A stretch of DNA of 64,000 nucleotides, taken from contig CANGGP010000002.1 of NCBI GenBank assembly GCA_947453445.1, forward strand, positions 62,001 to 126,000, given 5' to 3'. This stretch comes from Sphingobacteriaceae bacterium (GTDB lineage Bacteria > Bacteroidota > Bacteroidia > B-17B0 > Aurantibacillaceae). Shown in pieces: positions 47,054-56,164 of the stretch (its first letter is position 1; every line of letters begins with the position of its first letter). The notes under the pieces were generated by a model that worked only from the letters and a program-made list of their open reading frames with translations, did not search any database and was not told the DNA's origin. The position numbers were made by a program, and so were the translations under genes.

Positions 47054-47820
47054 TTAAACGCTGCTTTTCTTTTTTCTAAAAAAGCATTCACCCCTTCTTT
47101 ATAATCGTAGGTGTTGGCTGATTCAATTTGGATATCACGTTCTAAATCGAGTTGTTGCACCAAGGTGTTATTGTAGCTTTGGTTTAAAAGTCGTTTAGTA
47201 TTGCCAATGGCTTTTGTTGGCATGGCTGCAATGTGTTGCGCATTAATAAATGATTGACTCACCAAGTCGCTGTCTTCAAACTTTTTATAAGCCATACCAT
47301 AATGGATGGCTTCATCGGCGGTTACTTTATCGCCTGTAATCATGAGGGCGCTGGCCATATTAAAACCAATTAAGCGGGGTAAGGTAAAAGTGCCACCACT
47401 ATCAGGGATTAAACCAATTTTACTGAACGCTTGAATAAAACTTGCTGATTTTCCAACAAAAACAATGTCGCATGCTAATGCAATATTGGCGCCTGCACCG
47501 GCAGCCACGCCATTTACCGCGGCTATCACTGGTTTTTCAATATTGCGTATTTTAAGAATAATGGGATTATAATGTTCTTCCACAATTTTTTTAATGCCCG
47601 GTCCGTTTGGATCGATGGCCTCAGATAAATCTTGGCCTGCACAAAATGCCTTGCCTGCTCCGGTAATAACAATGGCTCTAACGGTTTTGTCATTGGCGGC
47701 ATTGTCTAAGGCCTCAATAAGTTGAAGTGCCATTTCGCGGTTAAAACTGTTGAATTTATCCGGACGGTTTAATGTAAGTGTTAATACATTCTCTTTAGTT
47801 TCGGAAAGAATAAAAGACAT
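47044..47820 (-). CDS. Enoyl-CoA hydratase/isomerase family protein, PaaG-like
   Basis: 258 residues of the crotonase fold. It reads TLTLNRPDKFNSFN, TGAGKAFCAGQDLSEAID, VIAAVNGVAAGAGANIALACDIVF (oxyanion hole), FSKIGLIPDSGGTFTLPRLIG with the Asp of the PaaG type, and a C-terminal QLDLERDIQIESANTYDYKEGVNAFLEKR. The closest match I recognise is PaaG, the ring 1,2-epoxyphenylacetyl-CoA isomerase of the phenylacetate pathway. None of paaABCDE, paaZ, paaH or paaK is nearby, so a general enoyl-CoA or isomerase role is equally possible. The last two codons and the stop lie inside the fourth unit of the 118-bp repeat. It follows the arginase gene on the same strand with a 10-nt gap. Confidence 0.9.
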   Translation of the reverse strand: MSFILSETKENVLTLTLNRPDKFNSFNREMALQLIEALDNAANDKTVRAIVITGAGKAFCAGQDLSEAIDPNGPGIKKIVEEHYNPIILKIRNIEKPVIAAVNGVAAGAGANIALACDIVFVGKSASFIQAFSKIGLIPDSGGTFTLPRLIGFNMASALMITGDKVTADEAIHYGMAYKKFEDSDLVSQSFINAQHIAAMPTKAIGNTKRLLNQSYNNTLVQQLDLERDIQIESANTYDYKEGVNAFLEKRKAAFKGE

Positions 47821-47830
47821 AGGCTTATTT

Positions 47831-48784
47831 TTAAAAATCGTTACTCAATTGGTTGGTCGCTTTTTGTAAAATTTCAAAGGCATTTTCAGCCATCAAATTT
47901 TCGCGATCTAATGTGGGATTAATCTCCACCATTTCGAAACAACAAATCTTTTTACTACGCATAATATAATAGATGAGGTTTCCGGCTTCTTTTTCTGAAA
48001 TACCATTTGGTACCGGTGTTCCTGTTCCACTCGAAATTCTTGAATCCATGCTGTCTACATCAAAGCTAACATATACCATGTCGCAATGATCGAGGTAGTT
48101 TAATGCTTCAATGGCGATGCGCTCAACTGCCTTTTTGCGTATTTCCTGTAGGTTAAATACACGTATTTTGTTTTTCTTAATCAGGTAATCTTCCGGACTC
48201 TCATAATCGCGTAAAGCAATGTAAACAAGGTCGTTGTATTGAATCTTCGGACAAATACCTCCCAAATTCTTTAGTTTTTCCCAATATTCGATGGTTTCAT
48301 CATCGGGTTTATTGGCTTGGCGATCGCGGTTATCTTCCCCCAAAACACAGCAAAGCGGCATGCCATGCATATTGCCACTAGGGGTGGTGTAAGGGCTATG
48401 GAGGTCGGCATGTGCATCAATCCAAATCACGCCGAGTTTCTTATCAGGGTAAGCCATGCGAATACCGCTAATGGTACCTAAAGCTGAACTATGATCGCCG
48501 GCTAATACAATTGGTACCTGATCCGCCTTCAGTGTTTTCACAATTTCTTTCGAAAGGCGGTCATTTAGATTGTAAATACCCTTAATTCTTTTGGCGTAAT
48601 CGTGAATGATAGGTTCGAGCAGCAAATTGTTCTCATTTGGCACTTCTACTGACTTAAAGCGTTTAAAGAAAGGAGACCCGAAGTCGAGCGCAGCTATTTT
48701 AATGGCATCAACCCCCATGCTTGAGCCGCGCGTACCGGCGCCAATTTCGCTCTTAACCTCTACTATTTTAATAGGTTTAATCAT
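47831..48784 (-). CDS. Arginase family protein
   Basis: 317-residue ureohydrolase with two manganese ions. The ligands are visible in order: GDHSSA (His98), IDAHADLHSPYTTPSGNMHGMP (Asp123, His125, Asp127) and YVSFDVDSMD near 235. The SGNMHGMP loop is arginase-like, whereas agmatinases usually have a different residue pattern here. The C-terminal GTGTPVPNG fits the family. It should split arginine to urea and ornithine in the cytosol. It is divergent from arginine decarboxylase, with 100 nt between start codons, and upstream of the crotonase gene by 10 nt. If its true substrate were agmatine, the pair would make putrescine; the motif evidence favours arginine. Confidence 0.88.
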   Translation of the reverse strand: MIKPIKIVEVKSEIGAGTRGSSMGVDAIKIAALDFGSPFFKRFKSVEVPNENNLLLEPIIHDYAKRIKGIYNLNDRLSKEIVKTLKADQVPIVLAGDHSSALGTISGIRMAYPDKKLGVIWIDAHADLHSPYTTPSGNMHGMPLCCVLGEDNRDRQANKPDDETIEYWEKLKNLGGICPKIQYNDLVYIALRDYESPEDYLIKKNKIRVFNLQEIRKKAVERIAIEALNYLDHCDMVYVSFDVDSMDSRISSGTGTPVPNGISEKEAGNLIYYIMRSKKICCFEMVEINPTLDRENLMAENAFEILQKATNQLSNDF

Positions 48785-48814
48785 AAAAAAGAGATATTTC
48801 TTGTTTTTTTACTA

Positions 48815-48822
48815 TACTTTTG
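48815..48822 (+). promoter_or_regulatory. Candidate -7 box for arginine decarboxylase
   Basis: TACTTTTG matches TAnnTTTG. It lies 62 nt before the ATG at 48885 and directly beside the inverted repeat, but no -33 TTTG is present at the expected distance. Confidence 0.4.
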
Positions 48823-48852
48823 TTTAAACTAAATGACTTACTTTAGTTTAAA
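48823..48852. promoter_or_regulatory. Perfect 11-bp-arm inverted repeat between arginase and arginine decarboxylase
   Basis: TTTAAACTAAA (48823-48833) and TTTAGTTTAAA (48842-48852) are perfect complements around an 8-nt centre. The repeat begins immediately after the -7 box of the plus-strand gene and so spans its likely transcription start. It resembles an operator for a dimeric repressor, or a leader hairpin. Confidence 0.6.
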
Positions 48853-48884
48853 ATTGTTTAACCAAGTGAATTACATTGCATAAA

Positions 48885-50282
48885 ATGGACAATCTGTATT
48901 CAACCCTCATCCACCAAACCTTTAATTTCCCGCAGGAAGATTTTAAGGTTGTTGATAACGAACTGTACTTCAATGATATACCATTAATGGATATCATTAA
49001 ACAATATGGTACACCTTTACGAATCAGTTATTTGCCAAAAATTAGCAGTCAAATTCAAAAGGCGAAACGATTGTTTAATGTTGCAATGGCCAAAGCTGAT
49101 TACAAAGGCAAATATGTGTATTGTTATTGTACCAAAAGCTCACACTTTAATTTTGTGTTAGACGAAGTACTAAAAAACGATGTACATATAGAAACCTCTT
49201 CGGCTTTCGACATTCAAATAATCAAAGAACAATTTCAAAAAAAAGCGCTCGGCAAAGATACATATATTATTTGTAATGGCTACAAACGCAACAACTACAA
49301 GCAAAACGTATGTGATTTAATCAATGATGGATTTAATGTGATTCCGGTATTGGATCACTTGGAAGAAATTGATTATTACAAAAAACACACCAAAACCGAT
49401 AAGGTGAATTTGGGAATTCGTATTAGTACCGAGGAAGAACCTTCTTTTACTTTTTATACTTCGCGTTTAGGAATTCGCAGCAGCGAAATCATGAGTTTAT
49501 ACAATGAAAAAATTAAAACCAATCCAAAGTTCGATTTAAAACTCTTGCATTTTTTCATTAATACAGGTATCAAAGACACCATTTATTACTGGACTGAGCT
49601 CAATAAATGTTTGCACATTTATAAGGACTTAAAAGCTGTTTGTCCGAGTTTAGATTCCCTCAACATTGGTGGTGGCATGCCTATTCGCACTTCATTGGGT
49701 TTTGATTATGATTACGAATACATGATTGAAGAAATTGTGGCCCAAATAAAAGTTTTTTGCACGCAGAATGATATTCCTGAACCAAATATTTTTACCGAGT
49801 TTGGTTCATTTACTGTAGGAGAAAGCGGAGCTACACTGTATTCAATCATTGATCAAAAACAACAAAACGACCGCGAAACTTGGTACATGATCGACTCTTC
49901 GTTTATCACCACTTTGCCCGATACATGGGGCATTAACCAACGTTTTATTTTGTTGGCCATTAACCACTGGGATAAGCCTTATATACCGGTTAACTTGGGC
50001 GGATTAACTTGCGACAGCATGGATTATTACAACACCGAGGCGCACACCAACCAAGTGTTTTTACCGAAGGTGGAGAAAAATCAAAAACAACCGCAATACG
50101 TGGGCTTTTTTCATACCGGTGCATACCAAGAAGCATTGAGCGGATATGGCGGCACACAGCATTGTTTAATTCCTGCACCCAAACATGTGTTGATTGATTT
50201 GGATGAAGACGGAGAAATCACCACCCGCTTATTTGCGAAGGAACAAAGTTACAAGAGCATGCTTAAAATTTTAGGCTATTAA
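48885..50282 (+). CDS. speA: Biosynthetic-type arginine decarboxylase
   Basis: Makes agmatine from arginine. 465 residues from the ATG at 48885; a TTG three codons earlier (48876) is in frame but less likely. It belongs to the PLP fold-type III (alanine racemase barrel) decarboxylases in a shortened Bacteroidota form, rather than the roughly 650-residue E. coli SpeA. The PLP lysine is in VYCYCTKSSHF near 84. HIETSSAFDIQII, NLGIRISTEEEP, LLHFFINTG, LNIGGGMPIRTS and the C-terminal Cys-containing GGLTCDSMDYYN follow the family. It runs divergently from arginase across a 100-nt region with an operator-like repeat. The product agmatine would feed putrescine synthesis, whose other enzymes are not in this window. 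Confidence 0.92.
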   Translation: MDNLYSTLIHQTFNFPQEDFKVVDNELYFNDIPLMDIIKQYGTPLRISYLPKISSQIQKAKRLFNVAMAKADYKGKYVYCYCTKSSHFNFVLDEVLKNDVHIETSSAFDIQIIKEQFQKKALGKDTYIICNGYKRNNYKQNVCDLINDGFNVIPVLDHLEEIDYYKKHTKTDKVNLGIRISTEEEPSFTFYTSRLGIRSSEIMSLYNEKIKTNPKFDLKLLHFFINTGIKDTIYYWTELNKCLHIYKDLKAVCPSLDSLNIGGGMPIRTSLGFDYDYEYMIEEIVAQIKVFCTQNDIPEPNIFTEFGSFTVGESGATLYSIIDQKQQNDRETWYMIDSSFITTLPDTWGINQRFILLAINHWDKPYIPVNLGGLTCDSMDYYNTEAHTNQVFLPKVEKNQKQPQYVGFFHTGAYQEALSGYGGTQHCLIPAPKHVLIDLDEDGEITTRLFAKEQSYKSMLKILGY

Positions 50283-50378
50283 TTTGTTAACTAATTCTTA
50301 AAATCTTTCCCCTTTTGGTGCGTGCTAAAATCACATTTAGTATCGATTTTTATAACTTTACACCTTTAAGATTTACAT

Positions 50379-51401
50379 ATGGCACTATTTGATTTTTTGA
50401 CGCAGGATATAGCAATTGACCTTGGCACCGCCAATACCATTATCATTAATAATGATAAGGTTGTAGTGGATGAGCCGAGTATAGTGGCCATGGACAGAAC
50501 AACAGGAAGAATTATTGCAGTTGGTCGCCAAGCACAAATGATGCATGGTAAAACACATGAAAATATTAAAACCATTCGTCCGCTGAAAGATGGTGTAATT
50601 GCGGATTTCCAGGCAGCAGAAGAAATGATTAAAGGCATGATTAAGATGATTAATCCCGGCAATCGTTTTTTTAAACCTTCACTTAAAATGGTGATTTGTA
50701 TTCCGAGCGGCATCACTGAAGTTGAGAAACGTGCGGTTCGTGACAGTGCTGAACATGCCGGTGCAAAAGAAGTTTACATGATTCATGAGCCAATGGCCGC
50801 TGCCATAGGGATGGGCATTGATGTTGAAGAACCCATGGGGAATATGATTATTGATATTGGCGGTGGTACTTCCGAAATTGCCGTAATTGCTTTGGGTGGT
50901 ATTGTGTGTGATAAATCTACACGTATTGCGGGCGATGACTTTAATGCCAACATCGAAGAATACATGCGTCGTCAACACAATATTTTAATTGGTGAACGCA
51001 GTGCAGAGCGCGTGAAAATTGAAGTGGGTGCAGCCATGACGGAGATTGAAAATCCACCGCAAGATTACGCAGTGCAAGGACGAGATTTAATGAGCGGTAT
51101 TCCAAAAGAAGTGTATATCAGTTATGTTGAAATTGCACATTGTTTGGATAAATCAATTTCAAAAATTGAAGAAGCGATTTTAAATGCTTTGGAAATGACG
51201 CCGCCTGAATTGGCTGCCGATATTTACCGCAAAGGCATTTACATGGCCGGTGGTGGTTCTTTGTTGAGGGGTTTGGATAAACGTATTTCATTAAAAACAA
51301 AGTTACCTGTGCATGTTTGTGAAGATCCATTAAGAGCAGTGGCAAGGGGTACAGGCATTGCATTAAAGAATGTACACAAGTTCCCATTCTTGATTAAATA
51401 A
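50379..51401 (+). CDS. mreB: Rod shape-determining protein MreB
   Basis: Bacterial actin that polymerises under the membrane and guides side-wall synthesis. 340 residues. Phosphate 1 loop DIAIDLGTANTII, connect motif RAVRDSAEHAGAKEVYMIHEPMAAAIGMGI, phosphate 2 IIDIGGGTSEIAVIAL, adenosine motif YMAGGGSLLRGLDKRI, and the C-terminal DPLRAVARGTG. The N-terminal MALFDFLTQD fits the membrane-binding amphipathic helix. It heads the block mreB-mreC-mreD-mrdA-rodA. A 133-nt gap to mreC holds no clear terminator, only a short CCGTATACGG palindrome at 51409-51418. Confidence 0.97.
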   Translation: MALFDFLTQDIAIDLGTANTIIINNDKVVVDEPSIVAMDRTTGRIIAVGRQAQMMHGKTHENIKTIRPLKDGVIADFQAAEEMIKGMIKMINPGNRFFKPSLKMVICIPSGITEVEKRAVRDSAEHAGAKEVYMIHEPMAAAIGMGIDVEEPMGNMIIDIGGGTSEIAVIALGGIVCDKSTRIAGDDFNANIEEYMRRQHNILIGERSAERVKIEVGAAMTEIENPPQDYAVQGRDLMSGIPKEVYISYVEIAHCLDKSISKIEEAILNALEMTPPELAADIYRKGIYMAGGGSLLRGLDKRISLKTKLPVHVCEDPLRAVARGTGIALKNVHKFPFLIK

Positions 51402-51534
51402 TTCTTAACCGTATACGGCAATGTGATGTTGCCCAAATCAGATAGAATGAATTTTATCCAAAAAACATACACAGTAAATCGTTCTATCGCTAAACAATTT
51501 TGTTGGTTCACAGATTTCTCAAGGCTAACATAAA

Positions 51535-52374
51535 ATGAAAAACCTTCTAGCATTTGTTGTTAAACATAATTTTATTTTTATTTTTCTTGTTTTACAAGTG
51601 CTTTGTATTCTACTAATGGTGAATCGCAACGGTTATCAAGGTTCACACGTCATCAATTCATCGAATGAAGTTGTTGCTAACGTTTATCAAACTGCCGCAA
51701 ACACCCGTGAGTATTTTGCCCTCAAACAAGAAAACGATCGTTTGGCCATAGAAAATGCTGCCTTGCGTAATCTTTTGAAATCAAATTATTCTGCCATTCC
51801 GCTGGCCGAGTATAAGAAAAATGATACGCTGTATAAACAACAGTATTCTTATGTTGCTGCCAAAGTGGTGAATTCATCAGTGAACAAACGCCGTAATTTT
51901 TTAACCTTAAACATTGGGTCCAATATGGGCATTAGTCGCGATATGGCCGTGATGACAAGCAATGGCATTGTTGGTATTGTGACTGATGTGTCGAATAATT
52001 TTTCAACGGTGATGAGTTTGTTGCACAAAGATGTGCGCGTTAATTGTCAGCTCAAACGCGACGGCAGTTATGGTCCGCTGATTTGGGACGGAAAAGATTA
52101 CCGTTATTGTTTGTTAACCGATATTCCGACACATGCAAAAATCGGCAAAGGCGATACCGTTATTACCAGCGAATTATCCGGAATATTTCCTGAAGGCATT
52201 ATTGTAGGCACCATCGAAAGTTTCGAGCGCCGCATCAACGAATCTTTTTACACAGCTACCGTGCTCTTAAGCGCCAATCTTAAAAAAGTAAACCATGTGT
52301 ACGTGATTAAAAACAAACACAAAGGCGAACGCGATTCATTAGAAACCAAAACACAAAAGCAAATTGACGACTGA
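51535..52374 (+). CDS. mreC: Rod shape-determining protein MreC
   Basis: 279 residues. One N-terminal membrane helix (FIFIFLVLQVLCILLMV, about 14-30), then a coiled-coil segment (REYFALKQENDRLAIENAALRNLL) and the periplasmic double beta-barrel MreC core: FLTLNIGSNMGISRDMAVMTSNGIVGIVTDVS and GDTVITSELSGIFPEGIIVGTIESF. It links MreB inside to PBP2/RodA outside. Its last codons overlap the start of mreD by 11 nt, which supports coupled translation. Confidence 0.94.
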   Translation: MKNLLAFVVKHNFIFIFLVLQVLCILLMVNRNGYQGSHVINSSNEVVANVYQTAANTREYFALKQENDRLAIENAALRNLLKSNYSAIPLAEYKKNDTLYKQQYSYVAAKVVNSSVNKRRNFLTLNIGSNMGISRDMAVMTSNGIVGIVTDVSNNFSTVMSLLHKDVRVNCQLKRDGSYGPLIWDGKDYRYCLLTDIPTHAKIGKGDTVITSELSGIFPEGIIVGTIESFERRINESFYTATVLLSANLKKVNHVYVIKNKHKGERDSLETKTQKQIDD

Positions 52375-52882
52375 AATTTTTAGAAATATTTTTCGTTTTA
52401 TTGTATTAATCCTTCTACAAGTTTTGATTATTCAAAACATCAACTTGTCGGGTTACATTATTTTGCTGCCTTATGTTTTGGCCATCATTATTTTACCTTT
52501 CGAAACCAACCGCTTAATAGTTTTATTCGCCTCCTTTTTGTTGGGTGTGTGCATCGATTATTTTTACAACTCGTCCGGCTTACATGCCGCCGCTTGCACC
52601 ATCCTTGGCTTTTCGCGTTATTATGTTTTAAAATATGTGGCACCGCGCGAAGGTTATGACATAGGGGTAAAGCCAATTATCGACGACATGGGCCTGGAGT
52701 GGTTTATCCGTTATGCAGGCACCCTCATTATCATCCATCATTTCTTTTTATTTTACCTCGAGATATTCCGGTTTTCAGATTTCTTCAGCACACTGCTTCG
52801 CGTGATACTAAGTAGTTTGGGCACTTTCGGATTTATTTATTTAATTCAATTTTTATTGTTTTCGAACAAACGTAGAGCATGA
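52364..52882 (+). CDS. mreD: Rod shape-determining protein MreD
   Basis: 172 residues, integral membrane protein with about five to six helices (VLILLQVLIIQNI, IILLPYVLAIIILPF, LIVLFASFLLGVCIDYFY, LIIIHHFFLFYLEIF, VILSSLGTFGFIYLIQFLLF). There is no catalytic motif; it is the membrane partner of MreC. The start is a TTG at 52364, inside the end of mreC, because no ATG fits the expected N terminus. Its stop codon overlaps the mrdA ATG (ATGA at 52879-52882). Identity rests on topology, size and position between mreC and mrdA. Confidence 0.9.
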   Translation: MTTEIFRNIFRFIVLILLQVLIIQNINLSGYIILLPYVLAIIILPFETNRLIVLFASFLLGVCIDYFYNSSGLHAAACTILGFSRYYVLKYVAPREGYDIGVKPIIDDMGLEWFIRYAGTLIIIHHFFLFYLEIFRFSDFFSTLLRVILSSLGTFGFIYLIQFLLFSNKRRA

Positions 52883-54735
52883 GCAATAACGCCCAATTGG
52901 CAGATAGAAAGTTGGTAATAGGGGGTTTTTTCGGCCTCATTGTTTTGATATACATCTGCCGTTTGTTTTACATTCAAATTGTAGATGACAAGTACATGTT
53001 GGCCGCACAAAACAATGCTTTGCGCCGCATGACAGAATACCCTGTGCGTGGATTTATTTTTGACCGCAATGGAAAATTATTAGTTTACAACGATCCTTCT
53101 TATGATTTGGTTGTGATACCCAGAGAAACCAAAGGCTGCGACACGGCTTCCTTGTGCGAAGTGTTGCAAATTACCAAACAAGAATATTTAAAACGCATGA
53201 AACGGGCTTGTCAAGCGCCCAATTCACCGCGCAAGCAGAGTGTTTTCGAAAAACAAATGTCGGCCAAAACCTACGCGGCTTTGCAAGAAAAAATATACCG
53301 CTTCAAAGGATTTTTCGTTGAGAAGCGAACCGTTAGGAAATATCCAAGACCAATTGCGGGACACTTATTGGGCTATATTGCTGAGGTGAGTAAAGAAAAA
53401 GTAGCCATTGATAAATATTACCATGAAGGCGATTACATTGGTAAATCGGGCATTGAGAAATCGTATGAAGAAGCATTGAGAGGAAAAAAAGGGGTGCAAT
53501 TGGTAATCACCGATGTACACAATAAAACCATTGGGCGATATGCCGGCGGTAAATACGATACCTTGGCTGTGCCCGGTCAGCCTTTGTATTGCACCATTGA
53601 TATGGATTTGCAGGAATACGGCGAAAAGTTAATGCAAGGTAAAAAAGGTGCTGTTGTGGCCATTGAACCATCAACAGGTGAAATCTTGGCATTGATTTCT
53701 AGTCCGGGATATGATCCAAATTTATTGGTGGGTGGAAAAGAAAGGGCCAGAAATTTTGCCCGCTTGTATTTAGATTCAACCTTACCGCTTGTAAACAGGG
53801 CCTTGCAAGGAATGTACCCGCCGGGTTCAACGTTTAAATTAATCGACGCATTAATTGCACAAAACGATGGTGTGATCAACCGTTCTACATCTTTCCCATG
53901 TCATCGCGGTTATCCGCCAATGGGCAATAAACCAAAATGCCATCCGCACGCGCCGGTTGATTTGGTTGGATCAGTGGCGGTTTCATGCAATTCATATTAC
54001 AGCTATGTTTTCAGAGAAATTACCGATCAAAAAAAATATCCTCACTTTATCGATGGTTACAATCACTGGCGCGACATGGTTAGAACCTTTGGTCCGGGCA
54101 CCCATTTAGGCACTGACTTGCCATATGATAAACCCGGCAATGTGCCTTCGGTGGAGTATTATAACAAAGTGTTTGGTAAAAATGGATGGCGCAGCAACAC
54201 CATTGTATCGCTTGGCATCGGTCAAGCCGAATTATTGTTGGTGCCTTTACAGATGGCAAATGTTATTGCCACCATTGCCAACCAAGGCTTTTATTATATC
54301 CCGCATTGTGTGAAAGGCATTGGTAATAATCGCACCACCGACAAACGATTCACCGAAAAACATTATGTGGGTGTACAAAAACCGGAGGCTTATTTGAATG
54401 TAATTGACGGCATGCAAATGTGTTTTGACGCCGGTACAGCATATTATGAAAAGGTGCCGGGTGTTGTAGCTTGCGGTAAAACAGGAACGGCCGAAAATCC
54501 ACACGGTAAATCACATGCTGTTTTTATGGCCTTCGCCCCGCGCGATAAACCAAAAATTGTAATTGCCTGTTTGATTGAAAATGCTGGCTTCGGCGGCGTT
54601 TGGTCGGCACCGGTGGTAAGTTTAATGATGGAAAAATACCTCACCGGCAAAGTAACGCGCAAAGCAGAAGAGGAAAAAATAATGGCGGTGGATTTAATTC
54701 ACGGTAAAAATCTATTAACTACCGAATCACACTAA
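52879..54735 (+). CDS. mrdA: Penicillin-binding protein 2, elongasome transpeptidase
   Basis: Class B PBP that crosslinks side-wall peptidoglycan together with RodA. 618 residues. One N-terminal helix (VIGGFFGLIVLIYICRLFYIQIV), a dimerisation domain with GFIFDRNGKLLVYN and HLLGYIAEVSKEK, then the transpeptidase. Its three motifs are GSTFKLID (catalytic Ser about 317), SCN in VAVSCNSYY, and CGKTGTAENPHGKSHA (Lys about 533). The start overlaps the mreD stop by 4 nt and it ends 2 nt before the rodA start codon. Confidence 0.96.
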   Translation: MSNNAQLADRKLVIGGFFGLIVLIYICRLFYIQIVDDKYMLAAQNNALRRMTEYPVRGFIFDRNGKLLVYNDPSYDLVVIPRETKGCDTASLCEVLQITKQEYLKRMKRACQAPNSPRKQSVFEKQMSAKTYAALQEKIYRFKGFFVEKRTVRKYPRPIAGHLLGYIAEVSKEKVAIDKYYHEGDYIGKSGIEKSYEEALRGKKGVQLVITDVHNKTIGRYAGGKYDTLAVPGQPLYCTIDMDLQEYGEKLMQGKKGAVVAIEPSTGEILALISSPGYDPNLLVGGKERARNFARLYLDSTLPLVNRALQGMYPPGSTFKLIDALIAQNDGVINRSTSFPCHRGYPPMGNKPKCHPHAPVDLVGSVAVSCNSYYSYVFREITDQKKYPHFIDGYNHWRDMVRTFGPGTHLGTDLPYDKPGNVPSVEYYNKVFGKNGWRSNTIVSLGIGQAELLLVPLQMANVIATIANQGFYYIPHCVKGIGNNRTTDKRFTEKHYVGVQKPEAYLNVIDGMQMCFDAGTAYYEKVPGVVACGKTGTAENPHGKSHAVFMAFAPRDKPKIVIACLIENAGFGGVWSAPVVSLMMEKYLTGKVTRKAEEEKIMAVDLIHGKNLLTTESH

Positions 54736-54737
54736 TC

Positions 54738-56045
54738 GTGAGGAATAACCAAGATAAAATATTGTATGGCGTTGATCGTGTAACGGTTATCGTATATGTG
54801 CTTTTGGTGGTAATGGGTTGGCTAAATATTTATGCCGCGGTGTTTAATGAAGAACACCAAAGTATATTTGACACTTCTCAAAAATATGGTAAACAACTTA
54901 TTTGGATTTCAGGCGCTGCTATTATTGCATTTAGCATTCTAGTGATTGACGCCAATTTTTACACAGCCTTTGCATACGGTTTTTATGGCTTGTTTATTAT
55001 AGCGAATATTCTGGTTATTTTTTTAGGGCGTGAAGTGAAGGGCAGTCGTTCGTGGTTTCGCTTTGGTGATTTTGGCATTCAACCGGCTGAGTTCATGAAA
55101 TTTGCCACCAACCTGGCCTTGGCAAAGTTTTTAAGCAATCAAAATATTATCGTTAACCAGCAATTTAGACTTCGCTTTAAAGACATTATCAAAAATTACA
55201 AGAACACATTTATTGCTCTGTTTTTTGTAGTAACCCCATTAATCATTATTAAAATTTTACAAGATGAAACAGGCTTGGCCATTGTGTTTATTGCTTTTAT
55301 CATCGTGCTTTACCGTGAAGGTTTAAGCGTTAATTTCTTAATATTTGGTATCCTGGCAGCCATTTTATTTGTGGTGTCGCTTTTGGTAACACAAACCTCT
55401 TCACTTGTTTTGAGTTTGGGCATCATTTCCTTTTCGTCTTTTTTATTCATTCGCCGAAGTCGGAAAAATTTAATCACCGTAACATTGATTTTTTTATCTG
55501 CCGCCGGCGTTGTTTTAACCACCAATTATGTTTACAACCATTTAGAACCGCATCAAAAAGTGAGAATTGACGTGCTCTTGGGCAGAGGCACCGTTGATTT
55601 AAAGAAAGAAGGCTACAATGTAAACCAAGCCAAAATTGCCATTGGCAGCGGCGGTTTTTGGGGCAAGGGTTATTTACAAGGCACCCAAACAAAGTATGAT
55701 TTTGTACCTGAACAGGACACAGATTTTATCTTTTGTACAGTGGGTGAAGAATGGGGATTTATTGGCAGCACAGTGGTTATTTTTCTCGAATTATTTCTCA
55801 TATTACGCATGATTTTTTTGGCCGAAAGACAGCGGTCTGATTTTAGTCGCATTTACGGTTATGGGGTTGCCGCAGTTTTATTCTTCCACTTGGCTGTGAA
55901 TATTGGCATGACCATTGGCCTCATGCCTGTCATCGGGATTCCTTTGCCTTTTTTTAGTTACGGCGGCTCTTCATTGTGGTCATTCACCATTTTGCTGTTT
56001 ATCTTCATTAAACTCGATGCCAATCGCCTATTAATCTTAAGGTAA
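54738..56045 (+). CDS. rodA: RodA, SEDS peptidoglycan glycosyltransferase
   Basis: SEDS-family polymerase of lipid II that works with PBP2. 435 residues and about ten membrane helices. Signature segments are GREVKGSRSWFRFGDFGIQPAEFMKFATNLALAKFL (including the conserved Trp and Pro-Ala-Glu), ILQDETGLAIVFIAFIIVL, the long extracellular loop with GSGGFWGKGYLQGTQTKYDFVPEQDTDFIFCTVGEEWGF, and the final MPVIGIPLPFFSYGGSSL. It begins with GTG, 2 nt after mrdA. It is the last gene of the mreBCD-mrdA-rodA run, and a new promoter-like box occurs before the class A PBP. Confidence 0.96.
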   Translation: MRNNQDKILYGVDRVTVIVYVLLVVMGWLNIYAAVFNEEHQSIFDTSQKYGKQLIWISGAAIIAFSILVIDANFYTAFAYGFYGLFIIANILVIFLGREVKGSRSWFRFGDFGIQPAEFMKFATNLALAKFLSNQNIIVNQQFRLRFKDIIKNYKNTFIALFFVVTPLIIIKILQDETGLAIVFIAFIIVLYREGLSVNFLIFGILAAILFVVSLLVTQTSSLVLSLGIISFSSFLFIRRSRKNLITVTLIFLSAAGVVLTTNYVYNHLEPHQKVRIDVLLGRGTVDLKKEGYNVNQAKIAIGSGGFWGKGYLQGTQTKYDFVPEQDTDFIFCTVGEEWGFIGSTVVIFLELFLILRMIFLAERQRSDFSRIYGYGVAAVLFFHLAVNIGMTIGLMPVIGIPLPFFSYGGSSLWSFTILLFIFIKLDANRLLILR

Positions 56046-56136
56046 ATTTAAATTCAGCATTTTACAGCTTCACTTTAATTAACCAAAGACCTTTTATAAA
56101 TTTTGCTTGACACTAGCGCAATGCGCTCATTTTTAG

Positions 56137-56144
56137 TAATTTTG
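56137..56144 (+). promoter_or_regulatory. Candidate -7 box before the class A PBP gene
   Basis: TAATTTTG matches TAnnTTTG, 20 nt before the TTG start at 56165. A short perfect inverted repeat AGCGCA-A-TGCGCT (56115-56127) lies where the -33 box should be, so a repressor or hairpin could act here. No TTTG is found at the right distance. Confidence 0.35.
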
Positions 56145-56164
56145 TAGCTTATCTTGTTGATTCC

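Noticed and set aside
50283-50378. mreB promoter (TTTG ... TAACTTTA)
   Set aside because: The two boxes are 35 nt apart, far beyond the 18-21 nt allowed, so I did not call it.
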